A stretch of DNA of 64,000 bases from Enterobacteriaceae bacterium 4M9 (lineage in GTDB: Bacteria; Pseudomonadota; Gammaproteobacteria; Enterobacterales; Enterobacteriaceae), in the NCBI GenBank assembly GCA_010092695.1, contig JAADJJ010000001.1, forward strand, positions 310,001 through 374,000, written 5' to 3'. The stretch's first letter is position 1. Every line of letters begins with the position of its first letter. The translations under genes and the position numbers were made by a program. Under the pieces are notes generated by a model. That model searched no databases and was not told the DNA's origin. It saw only the letters and a program-made list of their open reading frames with translations. This document shows positions 32,997 through 41,699 of this stretch, one piece after another.

Positions 32997-33490
32997 GTTT
33001 GTGCCGTACGCGAGGTAAAGTCGGGGGTATTGCGCCCCGTAACACCTTCTGTGGTGTCAGAAAAAGTACCATCGCACCGTGCGATCTTTACCTTTTATAC
33101 CTGCGATTTTTGTTCCTGCTTTACTTTATAGCACCTGCTTCGCCTGTTTCTGTCTCTTTACGCCCCGTATTGTGTACCGCCCATCCTTCTCTCTACACGC
33201 CGACGTAAATTCGCGCTTTATTAAGGAAAGTCTCAAGTTCCTGGCTAGACTTTAAGTCCATGCTTGTCACTGGATTGATGAGAAATCAATGTACTGCTTT
33301 GTGCAGCCCTATGTGCAAAGCCTTCCCCTGACCCAGAAACCTATTCAGCCTGTATCGGTCAGGCATTTGTACAGGTAGTTTCTGGTGTCAGGTGCTGACT
33401 GGCAGCATGGCAATATTGTTACAGCAATGCTCTATATGAGGCTGGCACTTATGTCATGCCTCATTCACATAGCACTAAGGAGGCAGGACC
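32997..33490. other. intergenic region upstream of the alpha/beta hydrolase
   Basis: No gene is supported in these 494 bases. ATGAGGC (33436-33442) and GCCTCAT (33458-33464) form a perfect 7-bp inverted repeat centred 40 bases before the hydrolase start and could be an operator. Confidence 0.45.
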
Positions 33491-34327
33491 ATGTCATTTG
33501 TCACCACGAAAGACGGAGTGGAGATTTACTATAAAGACTGGGGCTCAAAAGAGGCACAGCCGATAGTTTTCCATCATGGCTGGCCGTTAAGCGCCGATGA
33601 CTGGGATGCACAAATGTTGTTCTTTCTGGCAGAAGGTTTCCGCGTGGTTGCGTTTGACCGCCGTGGTCACGGTCGCTCAACCCAGGTGAGCGAAGGCCAC
33701 GATATGGACCATTACGCGTCAGATGCGTCCGCTGTTGTCGAGCATCTTGACCTGAAAAATGCTATTCACGTGGGGCACTCCACGGGGGGCGGGCAGGTGG
33801 CGCGCTATGTGGCCAAATATGGCCAACCACAGAACCGTGTCGCGAAGGCCGTGCTGATAAGCTCCGTTCCTCCGCTGATGGTGAAAACTGACAGTAACCC
33901 AGGCGGTACGCCGATTGAAGTGTTCGACGGCTTCCGCGCGGGGCTTGCCGCTAACCGTGCGCAGTTCTATCTTGATGTTCCCGGCGGCCCGTTCTACGGC
34001 TTTAACCGCGAGGGGGCCGAGATTTCACAGGGCACACTGCAAAACTGGTGGCGCCAGGGCATGATGGGCAGTGCCAAAGCCCATTACGAAGGGATCAAGG
34101 CGTTTTCAGAAACCGATCAAACGGAAGACCTGAAGGCCATTACGGTGCCGGTGCTGGTGATGCAGGGTGATGATGACCAGGTGGTGCCTTATAAAAATGC
34201 CGCACTGCTGCAGGATAAGTTAATTAAAAACAGCACGCTGAAAATCTATCCGGGCTATCCGCACGGTATGCATACTACACATGCTGATGTGATTAACGCC
34301 GATCTGCTGGCGTTTATCCGCAGTTAA
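33491..34327 (+). CDS. alpha/beta-hydrolase, non-haem chloroperoxidase/esterase type
   Basis: 278-residue soluble hydrolase. The nucleophile elbow is GHSTGGG, the acid is in MQGDDDQVVP and the histidine in YPHGMHTTH, so the Ser-Asp-His triad is complete. The oxyanion region is HHGWPLSADDW. These features match the family annotated as non-haem chloroperoxidases, arylesterases or perhydrolases. The natural substrate is not predictable. ATG 33491 follows TAAGGAGGCAGGACC. It has its own terminator and no evident link to motility, although it sits between fliT and fliC2. Confidence 0.9.
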   Translation: MSFVTTKDGVEIYYKDWGSKEAQPIVFHHGWPLSADDWDAQMLFFLAEGFRVVAFDRRGHGRSTQVSEGHDMDHYASDASAVVEHLDLKNAIHVGHSTGGGQVARYVAKYGQPQNRVAKAVLISSVPPLMVKTDSNPGGTPIEVFDGFRAGLAANRAQFYLDVPGGPFYGFNREGAEISQGTLQNWWRQGMMGSAKAHYEGIKAFSETDQTEDLKAITVPVLVMQGDDDQVVPYKNAALLQDKLIKNSTLKIYPGYPHGMHTTHADVINADLLAFIRS

Positions 34328-34360
34328 TCAGTTAATGTCTGCAACAGGGCGTATGCCGCA

Positions 34361-34390
34361 GGGAGAACCGTTCAGGTTCTCCCTTTTCGT
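34361..34390 (+). terminator. Rho-independent terminator of the hydrolase gene
   Basis: GGGAGAACC (34361-34369) pairs with GGTTCTCCC (34375-34383), followed by TTTTCGTTT. Confidence 0.88.
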
Positions 34391-34769
34391 TTGTGTGCTG
34401 GCTGCGACATCTTCCTGCCCTGCAGGCAGTTTCATGTTTCTGCGGGAAAATACCTCAGCAGTTTTTTAACTGTTATTCACACGCTTTCTGGTTCTCTTTT
34501 TTACTTTCTGTATTCCCTAAACTTTATAAATAAAAGCTAAACGAGAGGTAAAAAAATGAGCAAAAATGAATAATTAAGATGTTTCTATAAAAATCGCTTA
34601 TTAATTCACGGGTGTTATTTTCTATGTAAGGTTTCTTTTATTGATCAAAACTGCCGCATGGCTAGCGGTTTGTATTATTGGAAAAGTCTTAAGTTAATAA
34701 TATTTTGTATGTTCGTGATTTGACGATATTTTTATTAGGTTATTTTTTGAAGAAAAATATTTCGTGCCA
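34391..34769. other. very AT-rich region upstream of fliC2
   Basis: About 380 bases markedly richer in A+T than the neighbouring genes, with no gene seen. The contrast suggests fliC2 and its upstream DNA may have a different origin. Confidence 0.5.
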
Positions 34770-34796
34770 TAAGGATTTCTGATCAATTGCCGATAT
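34770..34796 (+). promoter_or_regulatory. sigma-28 promoter of fliC2
   Basis: TAAGGATT, 11 bases, GCCGATAT, 37 bases before the fliC2 ATG. The -35 matches 6 of 8 consensus positions. Confidence 0.75.
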
Positions 34797-34833
34797 TGAT
34801 TATGAACCTACTAAAACATTAAGGAAAAACCTA

Positions 34834-35925
34834 ATGGCACAAGTTATCAATACCAACACGCTGTCTCTGACCGCTCAGAACAACATGAACCGTTCTCAGT
34901 CTGCACTGGGTACTGCAATTGAGCGTCTGTCTTCTGGTCTGCGTATCAACAGCGCCAAAGACGATGCAGCAGGTCAGGCGATTTCTAACCGCTTCACCGC
35001 AAACATCAACGGCCTGAGTCAGGCGTCCCGTAACGCCAACGACGGTATCTCTCTGGCACAGACCACTGAAGGCGCGCTGAACGAAATCAACGACAACCTG
35101 CAGAACATCCGTCGTCTGACCGTTCAGGCACAGAACGCCACCAACTCTGAGTCTGACCGTAAGTCCATCCAGGACGAAATCGACCAGCGTCTGTCTGAAA
35201 TCAACCGTATCGCTGAGCAGACCGAGTTCAACGGCGTGAAGGTACTGAGCAAAGACCAGACCCTGAGCATCCAGGTAGGCGCGAATGATGGCCAGACCAT
35301 CGAAATCAACCTGAGCGAAATGAGCTCCGCAACGCTGGGTATGGAAGGTTTTGACGTGACTAAGCTGGGTGCCGGTTCTGGTCTGACAAATATCTCTGAA
35401 ATGAAAGTCGGTGATACTTTCAAGGCTGCGAACGATACTGACTACGCGTTGAAACAATCCGATGTGGATAAGTTTGACAAAATTGTAACCGTTACTGATA
35501 AAGACGGTGCAGAGCACGTTGTTGGTATGAAGGAAGTTGATGGTGAAATGACTTTCTCTACATTGACTGCTGCTACGGATGCTGTTGCTAACGCGGCTGT
35601 AGGTACACCAAATGCTGCACTGGCTGAGGCGCTGGAGTTGCAATTCAACACTGAAGGCCCGCTGGCAACCATCGATGCCGCTATCGCTCAGGTTGACGAA
35701 ATGCGTTCTGGCCTGGGTGCGGTACAGAACCGTTTCGATTCTGTTATCAACAACCTGGACAGCACCGTAAACAACCTGTCTGCTTCCCGCTCCCGTATCC
35801 TGGACGCGGACTACGCGACCGAAGTGTCCAACATGAGCCGTGCGCAGATCCTGCAGCAGGCTGGCACCACGGTACTGGCGCAGGCTAACCAGGTTCCGCA
35901 GAACGTACTGTCTCTGCTGCGTTAA
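34834..35925 (+). CDS. fliC: flagellin, copy 2
   Basis: 363-residue filament protein. Residues 1 to about 170 and the last ~85 are almost identical to copy 1, including long exact DNA matches. The core (about 35340-35650) is unrelated and richer in A+T. It has a sigma-28 promoter and its own terminator, so it should be expressed alongside copy 1 rather than in place of it, unless another control exists. No hin-like recombinase or fljA-like repressor is in the window. No cysteine is seen. Confidence 0.97.
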   Translation: MAQVINTNTLSLTAQNNMNRSQSALGTAIERLSSGLRINSAKDDAAGQAISNRFTANINGLSQASRNANDGISLAQTTEGALNEINDNLQNIRRLTVQAQNATNSESDRKSIQDEIDQRLSEINRIAEQTEFNGVKVLSKDQTLSIQVGANDGQTIEINLSEMSSATLGMEGFDVTKLGAGSGLTNISEMKVGDTFKAANDTDYALKQSDVDKFDKIVTVTDKDGAEHVVGMKEVDGEMTFSTLTAATDAVANAAVGTPNAALAEALELQFNTEGPLATIDAAIAQVDEMRSGLGAVQNRFDSVINNLDSTVNNLSASRSRILDADYATEVSNMSRAQILQQAGTTVLAQANQVPQNVLSLLR

Positions 35926-36004
35926 TTTTTATGCCTTAGCCCACAGGGAGCTATCCCGAGGGCGAAAAAGTCAGGTTGTTGAGCCTGACTCCGCTTGCAA
36001 TGCA

Positions 36005-36031
36005 AAACCTGCCCATTGGGCAGGTTTTTTT
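36005..36031 (+). terminator. Rho-independent terminator of fliC2
   Basis: AAACCTGCCC-ATT-GGGCAGGTTT with a T-run. Confidence 0.93.
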
Positions 36032-36058
36032 GTTGTGTTTAATGTCTTCGCTCCGCTT

Positions 36059-36703
36059 TTAGTGATGCAGCATCTCATCAATAATCTGCGCTTTACTCAG
36101 CGTATACGGATAATAGGTTGGCCAGCTATCCATCTCTTTTAGCAGCGCCTCTTGTGAGTCATTACCCATAAAAATGTGGAAGTGCTGTGACTTGCGCGCC
36201 GTAATGATGTGGTCGCTGAACTGCACAAATCTGGGCGCCTTGCTGGTGGTATCACTGCATTCAAACAGGTAACGCACGCCTTTTTTGCCGGAGGTGTAGT
36301 ACAGGATTTTGTATCCTGAATAACGGTATTCACAGGCGGCAATTTTCTCGCCACGGTGGAATTCAATAACGTTATTTTCAATCCCTATCATGTCGATATC
36401 GGTGGCGTAACCTTTTTGGTAATAAGCCCGGTACGCTTCCAGTGTTTTATCGCCTTTTTTTGCTTTCTGGCGCAACACCGGGTCGAGATCGCCTGCCAGC
36501 AAGTACGGATAGAGCGATTCCCACACACCATCCCAGTCACTTAGCGCGCGGTCCTGCACATTGTTATCGTCAAAAATTCCCTCACTTGCCTGCTGTTCAA
36601 CGGCTGTAAGCGGTGTGCCGTGGCTGTGGTTCCCATGCGCAAACGCCAGCGCGCTGGAGAGCAGCATTATGGCTCCCACAGCGGCAGATATCTTCTTTGG
36701 CAT
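36059..36703 (-). CDS. zinT: periplasmic zinc-binding protein ZinT
   Basis: Periplasmic zinc scavenger that helps ZnuA supply zinc. ATG 36703 (GGGAGA upstream) gives 214 residues. It starts with a signal peptide ending AFAHG, then a His-rich HGNHSHG metal loop and the calycin-like body. Blocks such as LSDWDGVWESLYP, KGYATDI and SDHIITARKSQHFHIFMGNDS closely match E. coli ZinT (216 residues). A Zur-type palindrome lies just upstream, so expression should rise when zinc is scarce. Its place inside the flagellar block is unusual. Confidence 0.96.
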   Translation of the reverse strand: MPKKISAAVGAIMLLSSALAFAHGNHSHGTPLTAVEQQASEGIFDDNNVQDRALSDWDGVWESLYPYLLAGDLDPVLRQKAKKGDKTLEAYRAYYQKGYATDIDMIGIENNVIEFHRGEKIAACEYRYSGYKILYYTSGKKGVRYLFECSDTTSKAPRFVQFSDHIITARKSQHFHIFMGNDSQEALLKEMDSWPTYYPYTLSKAQIIDEMLHH

Positions 36704-36735
36704 GACTTCTCCCGATTTGCCTGAAGTGAAAAAAT

Positions 36736-36758
36736 GATATGTTATATTGTAACAATTG
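36736..36758 (-). promoter_or_regulatory. Zur box upstream of zinT
   Basis: GATATGTTATA, one central base, TGTAACAATTG reads as an imperfect palindrome close to the enteric Zur consensus built on GAAATGTTATA and its complement. It lies about 33 bases before the zinT start. Confidence 0.85.
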
Positions 36759-36841
36759 AGGGCGCAAGATGAACCAGGCAAACTGCTTCAGGCGGGCGGC
36801 GAGCGCATAGGCTCAGGGAAAGTGGCGAAGGAGGATAACAA

Positions 36842-36864
36842 AGCGGCGCCATAAAGGAGCCGCT
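36842..36864 (-). terminator. hairpin after flgL, possible terminator of the flg operon
   Basis: AGCGGC and GCCGCT form a 6-bp stem 31 bases beyond the flgL stop; on the minus strand it is followed by TTGTTATCC, a weak T-tract. Confidence 0.45.
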
Positions 36865-36895
36865 ATGCGCAAAAGCGAGACGGTTTGACGGGCGA

Positions 36896-37819
36896 TTAAC
36901 GCACCATGTTAAACAGCGACATGCTCTGCATGGACTGGAACACCATCATTGAGGCGCTGAGTGAGAACTCAGACATCTGCGAGGCGGCCACCATGGTAAT
37001 CATGGAGTCGGAATCCGAGCCAACGGTCTGCTGCAGGCGAGTTTCCAGCGCGATCATTTGGGTGTCAGCGCTAAAGCCCAGCGTTTCCAGCTGCTGTAAG
37101 TTAGTACCCACTTCAGCCTGCACGCGGCCCAGGTTATCAATGCCTTTCTTAATGGAGACGTTCACATCGTCGAGAATAGCCTGCAGCGCTTCGCGATCTT
37201 CGTCGGTTTCTACCGGCGTGCGCAGTGCTTCAATCGCGCGGTCCAGCTGCATGAAGATGTCATCGTCGGTGCCGCTCATAAACACGTCACTGCCGGTGTG
37301 GCCCACTTTCATCTCGGTGCTGTCGGCTACCGTCTGGGACATGGCGCTGTCGCCGCCCATATAGTTACCGTTTTCATCAAACGGTTTGGTATCGGTTTTG
37401 TAACCGGCAAAGATATAGCGGCCGTTGCTGTCTTTGGTGTTGGCGATATCCATCATGTTGTTGCGGATACCTTCAAGCTCCGTTGCCAGCGCTTCACGGT
37501 CGGCATCGGAATAGGTGCCGTTACCACCGGCCACGATTTTTTCTGCCAGGTTATTGGTCATCAAAGTGCCGATAGAGTCCAGCGCGCTGTTTTCCTGACC
37601 GAGCTTGTCCTGGGCGAACATGCGCGCCGTGGAATACTGGTCGGCGCGGGCAAGGCTGTTTTGTAGCGCGATGGCCTGAGACGCTGCCGCCGGATCGTCT
37701 GACGGATTGAGCAGCATTTTACCTGCGGCCAGGCGGGTATAAATATCGTTACCTTTCACCATCGCATTCGACAGGCTTTCGATGTTGCGCTGGTACATAA
37801 AGTTAGTGCTAAGACGCAT
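36896..37819 (-). CDS. flgL: hook-filament junction protein FlgL (HAP3)
   Basis: 307-residue axial protein connecting hook to filament. It has the flagellin-like N-terminus (MRLSTNFMYQRNIESLSNAM) and C-terminal helix (SLSASMMVFQSMQSMSLFNMVR). It is secreted by the flagellar type III apparatus, so no signal peptide is expected or seen. It is the last gene of the minus-strand operon and is read after flgK, with a hairpin in the 53-base gap. Late expression comes from the sigma-28 promoter ahead of flgK. Confidence 0.95.
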   Translation of the reverse strand: MRLSTNFMYQRNIESLSNAMVKGNDIYTRLAAGKMLLNPSDDPAAASQAIALQNSLARADQYSTARMFAQDKLGQENSALDSIGTLMTNNLAEKIVAGGNGTYSDADREALATELEGIRNNMMDIANTKDSNGRYIFAGYKTDTKPFDENGNYMGGDSAMSQTVADSTEMKVGHTGSDVFMSGTDDDIFMQLDRAIEALRTPVETDEDREALQAILDDVNVSIKKGIDNLGRVQAEVGTNLQQLETLGFSADTQMIALETRLQQTVGSDSDSMITMVAASQMSEFSLSASMMVFQSMQSMSLFNMVR

Positions 37820-37845
37820 GGTTTAATTCTCCTGTAATACCTGAA

Positions 37846-37865
37846 GGCCCGGCATATACCGGGCC
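37846..37865 (-). other. hairpin between flgK and flgL
   Basis: GGCCCGG-CATATA-CCGGGCC forms a perfect 7-bp GC stem without a T-tract, suggesting mRNA processing or partial attenuation that tunes the FlgL to FlgK ratio. Confidence 0.55.
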
Positions 37866-37872
37866 GCCGGCA

Positions 37873-39519
37873 TTAGCGAATGCTGAGGATGGTGTCAAAG
37901 ATACTCACTGCGGTTTGCAGTACCTGCGCGTTGGCCTGGTAGTACTGCTGGAACATCTGCAGGTTGACATACTCTTCGTAAATATCGACGCCCGCGATGG
38001 ACTGCTGCTGCGTCTGGACTGACTGCACCACCTTGGCGCTGGTTTCCAGATTGCTTTTCAGCGAGCTCACCGCAGAACCCACGCCGCTGACCAGGCTTGC
38101 ATACGCTTCAGTCAGGGTGGCGTTACCGACCAGGCGCTCGTCGCGAATGCCAATCAGCGCTTTGATATTTTCGTTGTTACTTTCGTCACTCGGATCGTCT
38201 GAGCTGGACGCGGCAATCTGGTCACCGCTAGTAATCGCCACTTTCAGGCTGCCAGAGACGTTTTCTACCGAGTTCATACGGAAACTGTCGCCCGGCTGCG
38301 GGGTACCGCCCGGAGACAGGGAAAGGCCATCGAACTCCAGCTCACCGTTTTCACCAATGGTCGGCGTGACTTTGCTGCCGTCGGCGCGGGTGACTTCCCA
38401 GTCGTCCTGACCCGGACCTTTAAAGGTGATGGTGTAATCCTGCGCCTGCACGTCTTTAACGTTGGTGTAACTCACATCAAACGTCGCGTTGCCCGCATTG
38501 TTCAGGTTGGGATAGGCAGTCGGGTCTTTGTAGCTAAACAGGTCTTCGCCTGGGTTGCCGTTGAGATCGTAGCCCTGGCCGTTCACTTCGTTGAAGCGCT
38601 CAGCCATCTGCAACGCCATCATATTCAGATCGTTGCGTGCATTGACCAGGTCTTCGTTACGGAACTTAAACAGGCCGCCGAGGTTACCGCCGCTGGTTTT
38701 GCTTTCATCCAGGCGCAGGCTGTTGCCGGAGGCATCCACGTAAGACACGATGGTCTGCGCCGGATTTTCTGGCGAGGTGCTGGTTTCCAGTTTGTAGGAG
38801 CGATCGCCGTTGACCAGCGGCAGGCCGTTAGCCATAGAGACAGACACGATACCGGTGGTGGGGTTTTCATCCACGCGGATATCAATTTCCTGGCTCAGGC
38901 GGTTGAGCAGAACATCACGCTGGTCCAGCAGGTCGGCAGGTACACCGCCGGTCTGGGCCTGGATTTTGGCGATTTCCTTGTTGATGTTCGCCAGCTGCTC
39001 GGTCGCGTTATTGATGTCGTTAACAGACTGATCAATCAGCGTGTTGGTGCTCTTTTCAAGCCCGGTCAGCGTGCTGTTATAGCTGTTGTACTGGTAGGTC
39101 AGCGACTGCATGTTCGACAGCGTTTCCTGGCGTGCCGCAGCGCTTACCGGATCAGTGCTGACTTTTTCCATTGAAGAAAAAATGCTGTTGAGCGAGGCCG
39201 ACACGTTAGATGAGTCATCACCCAGCATGTTGTCAATCTGGGTCAGCTGAGAGTAGCGACCGTGCAAAGACATGAAGTTGGTGGTTGCGCTGCGCAGCTG
39301 GTTGTTTACAAAACCGTCGTACGCGCGCTGAACACCATCTACCTGAGCGCCGTAACCAAAAAAGCCGTAGTTGGTGGTTTTACCACCGGCCTGGCCCAGG
39401 ACGATGCTCTGACGGCTGTAACCTTCGGTGAAAGCGTTGTTCATGTTGTTACCCACAACGTTCAGCGCCGACTGGGCTGAACTGAGCCCGCTGCGGGCCA
39501 GATACATCAGATTGGACAT
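37873..39519 (-). CDS. flgK: hook-filament junction protein FlgK (HAP1)
   Basis: 548 residues, the usual enteric size. The start SNLMYLARSGLSSAQSALNV and the C-terminal helix VNLQMFQQYYQANAQVLQTA are diagnostic D0 helices of hook-associated proteins. It forms the first junction ring on the hook and is also a late secretion substrate. A near-consensus sigma-28 promoter precedes it. It can be transcribed both as the tail of the flgB operon and as a class 3 flgKL unit. Confidence 0.97.
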   Translation of the reverse strand: MSNLMYLARSGLSSAQSALNVVGNNMNNAFTEGYSRQSIVLGQAGGKTTNYGFFGYGAQVDGVQRAYDGFVNNQLRSATTNFMSLHGRYSQLTQIDNMLGDDSSNVSASLNSIFSSMEKVSTDPVSAAARQETLSNMQSLTYQYNSYNSTLTGLEKSTNTLIDQSVNDINNATEQLANINKEIAKIQAQTGGVPADLLDQRDVLLNRLSQEIDIRVDENPTTGIVSVSMANGLPLVNGDRSYKLETSTSPENPAQTIVSYVDASGNSLRLDESKTSGGNLGGLFKFRNEDLVNARNDLNMMALQMAERFNEVNGQGYDLNGNPGEDLFSYKDPTAYPNLNNAGNATFDVSYTNVKDVQAQDYTITFKGPGQDDWEVTRADGSKVTPTIGENGELEFDGLSLSPGGTPQPGDSFRMNSVENVSGSLKVAITSGDQIAASSSDDPSDESNNENIKALIGIRDERLVGNATLTEAYASLVSGVGSAVSSLKSNLETSAKVVQSVQTQQQSIAGVDIYEEYVNLQMFQQYYQANAQVLQTAVSIFDTILSIR

Positions 39520-39581
39520 AGTGTTCTCGTTTTATCTTTCATGGCCAACGCAGTTGCTGGCAGACAAATCCTCTGCCAGTG

Positions 39582-39608
39582 TTATCGGCATTCGTGAGGA
39601 AAACTTCT
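39582..39608 (-). promoter_or_regulatory. sigma-28 promoter of flgKL
   Basis: Minus strand: AGAAGTTT, 11 bases, GCCGATAA (-10 exact). It lies between flgJ and flgK, about 62 bases before the flgK start. Confidence 0.9.
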
Positions 39609-39617
39609 GTATTATTT

Positions 39618-40568
39618 TTAGAAAATTGAACCCAGATCGGTCTGGTAGGCCTTTACCGCCTCGTTCAGGTTGCCTTTCACATTCTGGATAATGGAAATCA
39701 GCTTTTGGGCGTATTTCGGATCGGTCGCATAGCCTGCTGCCTGCAATGCTCTGGCGCCTTGTTCCGGGCTTTGGGCATCCACCACTTTCTGGTAGCGCGG
39801 ATTGCGCGTTAACAGCGTCGCGTAGTCAGACAGCGCGTGGGCGTAAGAGTCGTAAACGCGGAATTTCGCTTTCACTTTCTGTGCCGCGCCGTTGATGTAC
39901 TCGGTGGTGGTGATTTCGGTGGTGCGTCCCTTCCAGTTGCCGGTGGCCTTAATGCCGAACAGGTTATGGCTTGGGCGACCGTCTTCGGTCTTGATTTCGC
40001 GCTGACCCCAGCCTGATTCCAGCGCGGCCTGCGCCATAATCAGCTGTACAGGTAGCCCGCTTTCGCGAGCGGCCTGCTGTGCCGGGGCAGACAGGCGAGA
40101 GATAAAGTTGGCGTTGTTGAGCACCGGACCGGTCGGCTGCGCCGGCAGTGGTTCGGACTCCAGCGTTGGAATAGCACGTCTGACCGCCTGTCGCAGCGCC
40201 TGCTGCGGCATGTTATTGAGTGCTTCCTGGCTCAACGCCAGCGGTACGGCTGACGCAGAGGTGCTACGCACCGGTGCAGCCTCCACGTCACCGCCAAACT
40301 GCTTCACCATGACGTCTGCCAGCCCCAGGCCGCGCGCGGCGATATCCTGGGAAATCTGCTGGTCGTACATGGCGGTAAACATGCGTGACTGACCGCTGTC
40401 GAGCAGCCCGCCTTCTGGCGTGGCGTCACGCATGCTTTTTAGCATCATCTGCACGAACAGCCCTTCCATCTGCTGGGCCGCCGCCTTCAGCGCGCTGTTA
40501 GGCGAGGTGTTCGCCTCACGCTTGAGCGCCGAAAGCGACTGGATATCAAATGCTGTCGTACCTTTCAT
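39618..40568 (-). CDS. flgJ: rod assembly protein and peptidoglycan hydrolase FlgJ
   Basis: 316 residues, two domains. The N-terminal ~100 residues are the rod-capping domain (AAAQQMEGLFVQMMLKSMRD). From about residue 150 is a glucosaminidase domain with the catalytic glutamate in AQAALESGWGQREI, which opens the murein for the rod. The ATG overlaps the flgI stop as TAATG, giving tight coupling. Dual-domain FlgJ is typical of gamma-proteobacteria. Confidence 0.96.
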   Translation of the reverse strand: MKGTTAFDIQSLSALKREANTSPNSALKAAAQQMEGLFVQMMLKSMRDATPEGGLLDSGQSRMFTAMYDQQISQDIAARGLGLADVMVKQFGGDVEAAPVRSTSASAVPLALSQEALNNMPQQALRQAVRRAIPTLESEPLPAQPTGPVLNNANFISRLSAPAQQAARESGLPVQLIMAQAALESGWGQREIKTEDGRPSHNLFGIKATGNWKGRTTEITTTEYINGAAQKVKAKFRVYDSYAHALSDYATLLTRNPRYQKVVDAQSPEQGARALQAAGYATDPKYAQKLISIIQNVKGNLNEAVKAYQTDLGSIF

Positions 40569-41692
40569 TAGTTAATCTCCAGTTTCGCGCGCAGGCAACC
40601 TGCGGTCTGCATTGCCTGCAAAATCGCCATGAGATCGTTTGGTGTTGCGCCGAGGTTGTTCAGGGCACGCACCACGCTGTTGAGGTTGGCGCTGGCGTTC
40701 ACCTGCTGCAGCGAGCCGCCTTGTTCACGCATCGAAATATTGGTGTTCGGCGTGACCACTGTCTGGCCGCCGCCAAACGGCGTATCTGGCTGGCTGACGT
40801 CGTAAGAGCGGTTCACCTCTACGGTCAGGTCGCCCTGGGCAATGGCGCAGGAGTCGAGTACCACGTTGCGGTTCATCACCACTGTACCGGTGCGTGAGTT
40901 GACAATGACGCGGGCGTCGCCCACCGGTGAGCGAATCTGGATGTTCTGCACGTCGGCCAGGAAGCGCACTTTACCTGCGCCGTCGCGCGGTACGTAAACG
41001 CGCACGCTGCGGCCATCTTCCGGCACGGCGGTGCCGCCGCCGAAGCGACGGTTGATTTCATCGCTGATGAGTTGCGCCATGGTGAAGTCGTCTTCATTAA
41101 GCTGCAGGTTCAGGGTATTGCCGCTGGCAAAATCGACCGGAACTTCACGCTCGATCATTGCACCGCTGGTAATACGCCCGCTATTGAGGTGGTTGACCTG
41201 CACGCGGCTGCCGCCGCCCTGGGCACCAGCACCAGAAATCAGCAGGTTACCCTGTGCCAGTGCGTAAACCTGGTTATCAACACCCTTAAGCGGCGTCATT
41301 AACAGCGTACCGCCGCGCAGGCTTTTGGCGTTACCGAGCGAAGACACCACAACATCGACTTTCTGCCCGGCGCGGGAGAATGGTGGCAGCTGCGCGGTGA
41401 CGACTACAGCCGCCACGTTTTTTAGCTGCATATTGGTGCCAGCCGGTACGGTGATACCGAGCTGGGAGAGCATGTTGTTCAGGCTCTGGGTGGTAAACGG
41501 CGTCTGCATGGTCTGGTCACCTGTACCGTCAAGGCCCACAACCAGACCGTAGCCAATGAGCGAGTTACTGCGCACGCCCTGTACGGTGGTTAAATCCCGG
41601 ATGCGCTCGGCCATCGCGGTGGGCGCGGCCAGCAGGCTTGCGCCAACACACAGCAGGCAGAGGCACCAGGCAATTACGGAATTCTTCATCAT
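40568..41692 (-). CDS. flgI: flagellar P-ring protein FlgI
   Basis: P-ring subunit around the rod in the peptidoglycan layer. The conserved mature start AERIRDLTTVQGVRSNSLIGYG follows a Sec signal peptide (LLCVGASLLAAPTAMA). The two cysteines DSCAIAQG and AGCLRAKLEIN, conserved in FlgI, are present and should form a DsbA-dependent disulphide. I start at ATG 41692 (374 residues; 41689 is the next ATG). Longer in-frame starts run into flgH. It begins 7 bases after flgH. Confidence 0.95.
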   Translation of the reverse strand: MMKNSVIAWCLCLLCVGASLLAAPTAMAERIRDLTTVQGVRSNSLIGYGLVVGLDGTGDQTMQTPFTTQSLNNMLSQLGITVPAGTNMQLKNVAAVVVTAQLPPFSRAGQKVDVVVSSLGNAKSLRGGTLLMTPLKGVDNQVYALAQGNLLISGAGAQGGGSRVQVNHLNSGRITSGAMIEREVPVDFASGNTLNLQLNEDDFTMAQLISDEINRRFGGGTAVPEDGRSVRVYVPRDGAGKVRFLADVQNIQIRSPVGDARVIVNSRTGTVVMNRNVVLDSCAIAQGDLTVEVNRSYDVSQPDTPFGGGQTVVTPNTNISMREQGGSLQQVNASANLNSVVRALNNLGATPNDLMAILQAMQTAGCLRAKLEIN

Positions 41693-41699
41693 CAAATAC

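Noticed and set aside
33442..33460. Sigma-54-like TGGCAC...TGC before the hydrolase
   Set aside because: The gap between GG and GC is 12 bases, not the required 10.
34831..35643. 270-codon minus frame antisense to fliC2
   Set aside because: It is the reverse of the highly biased flagellin codons; the similar frame at 29756-30319 opposite fliC1 is the same artefact.
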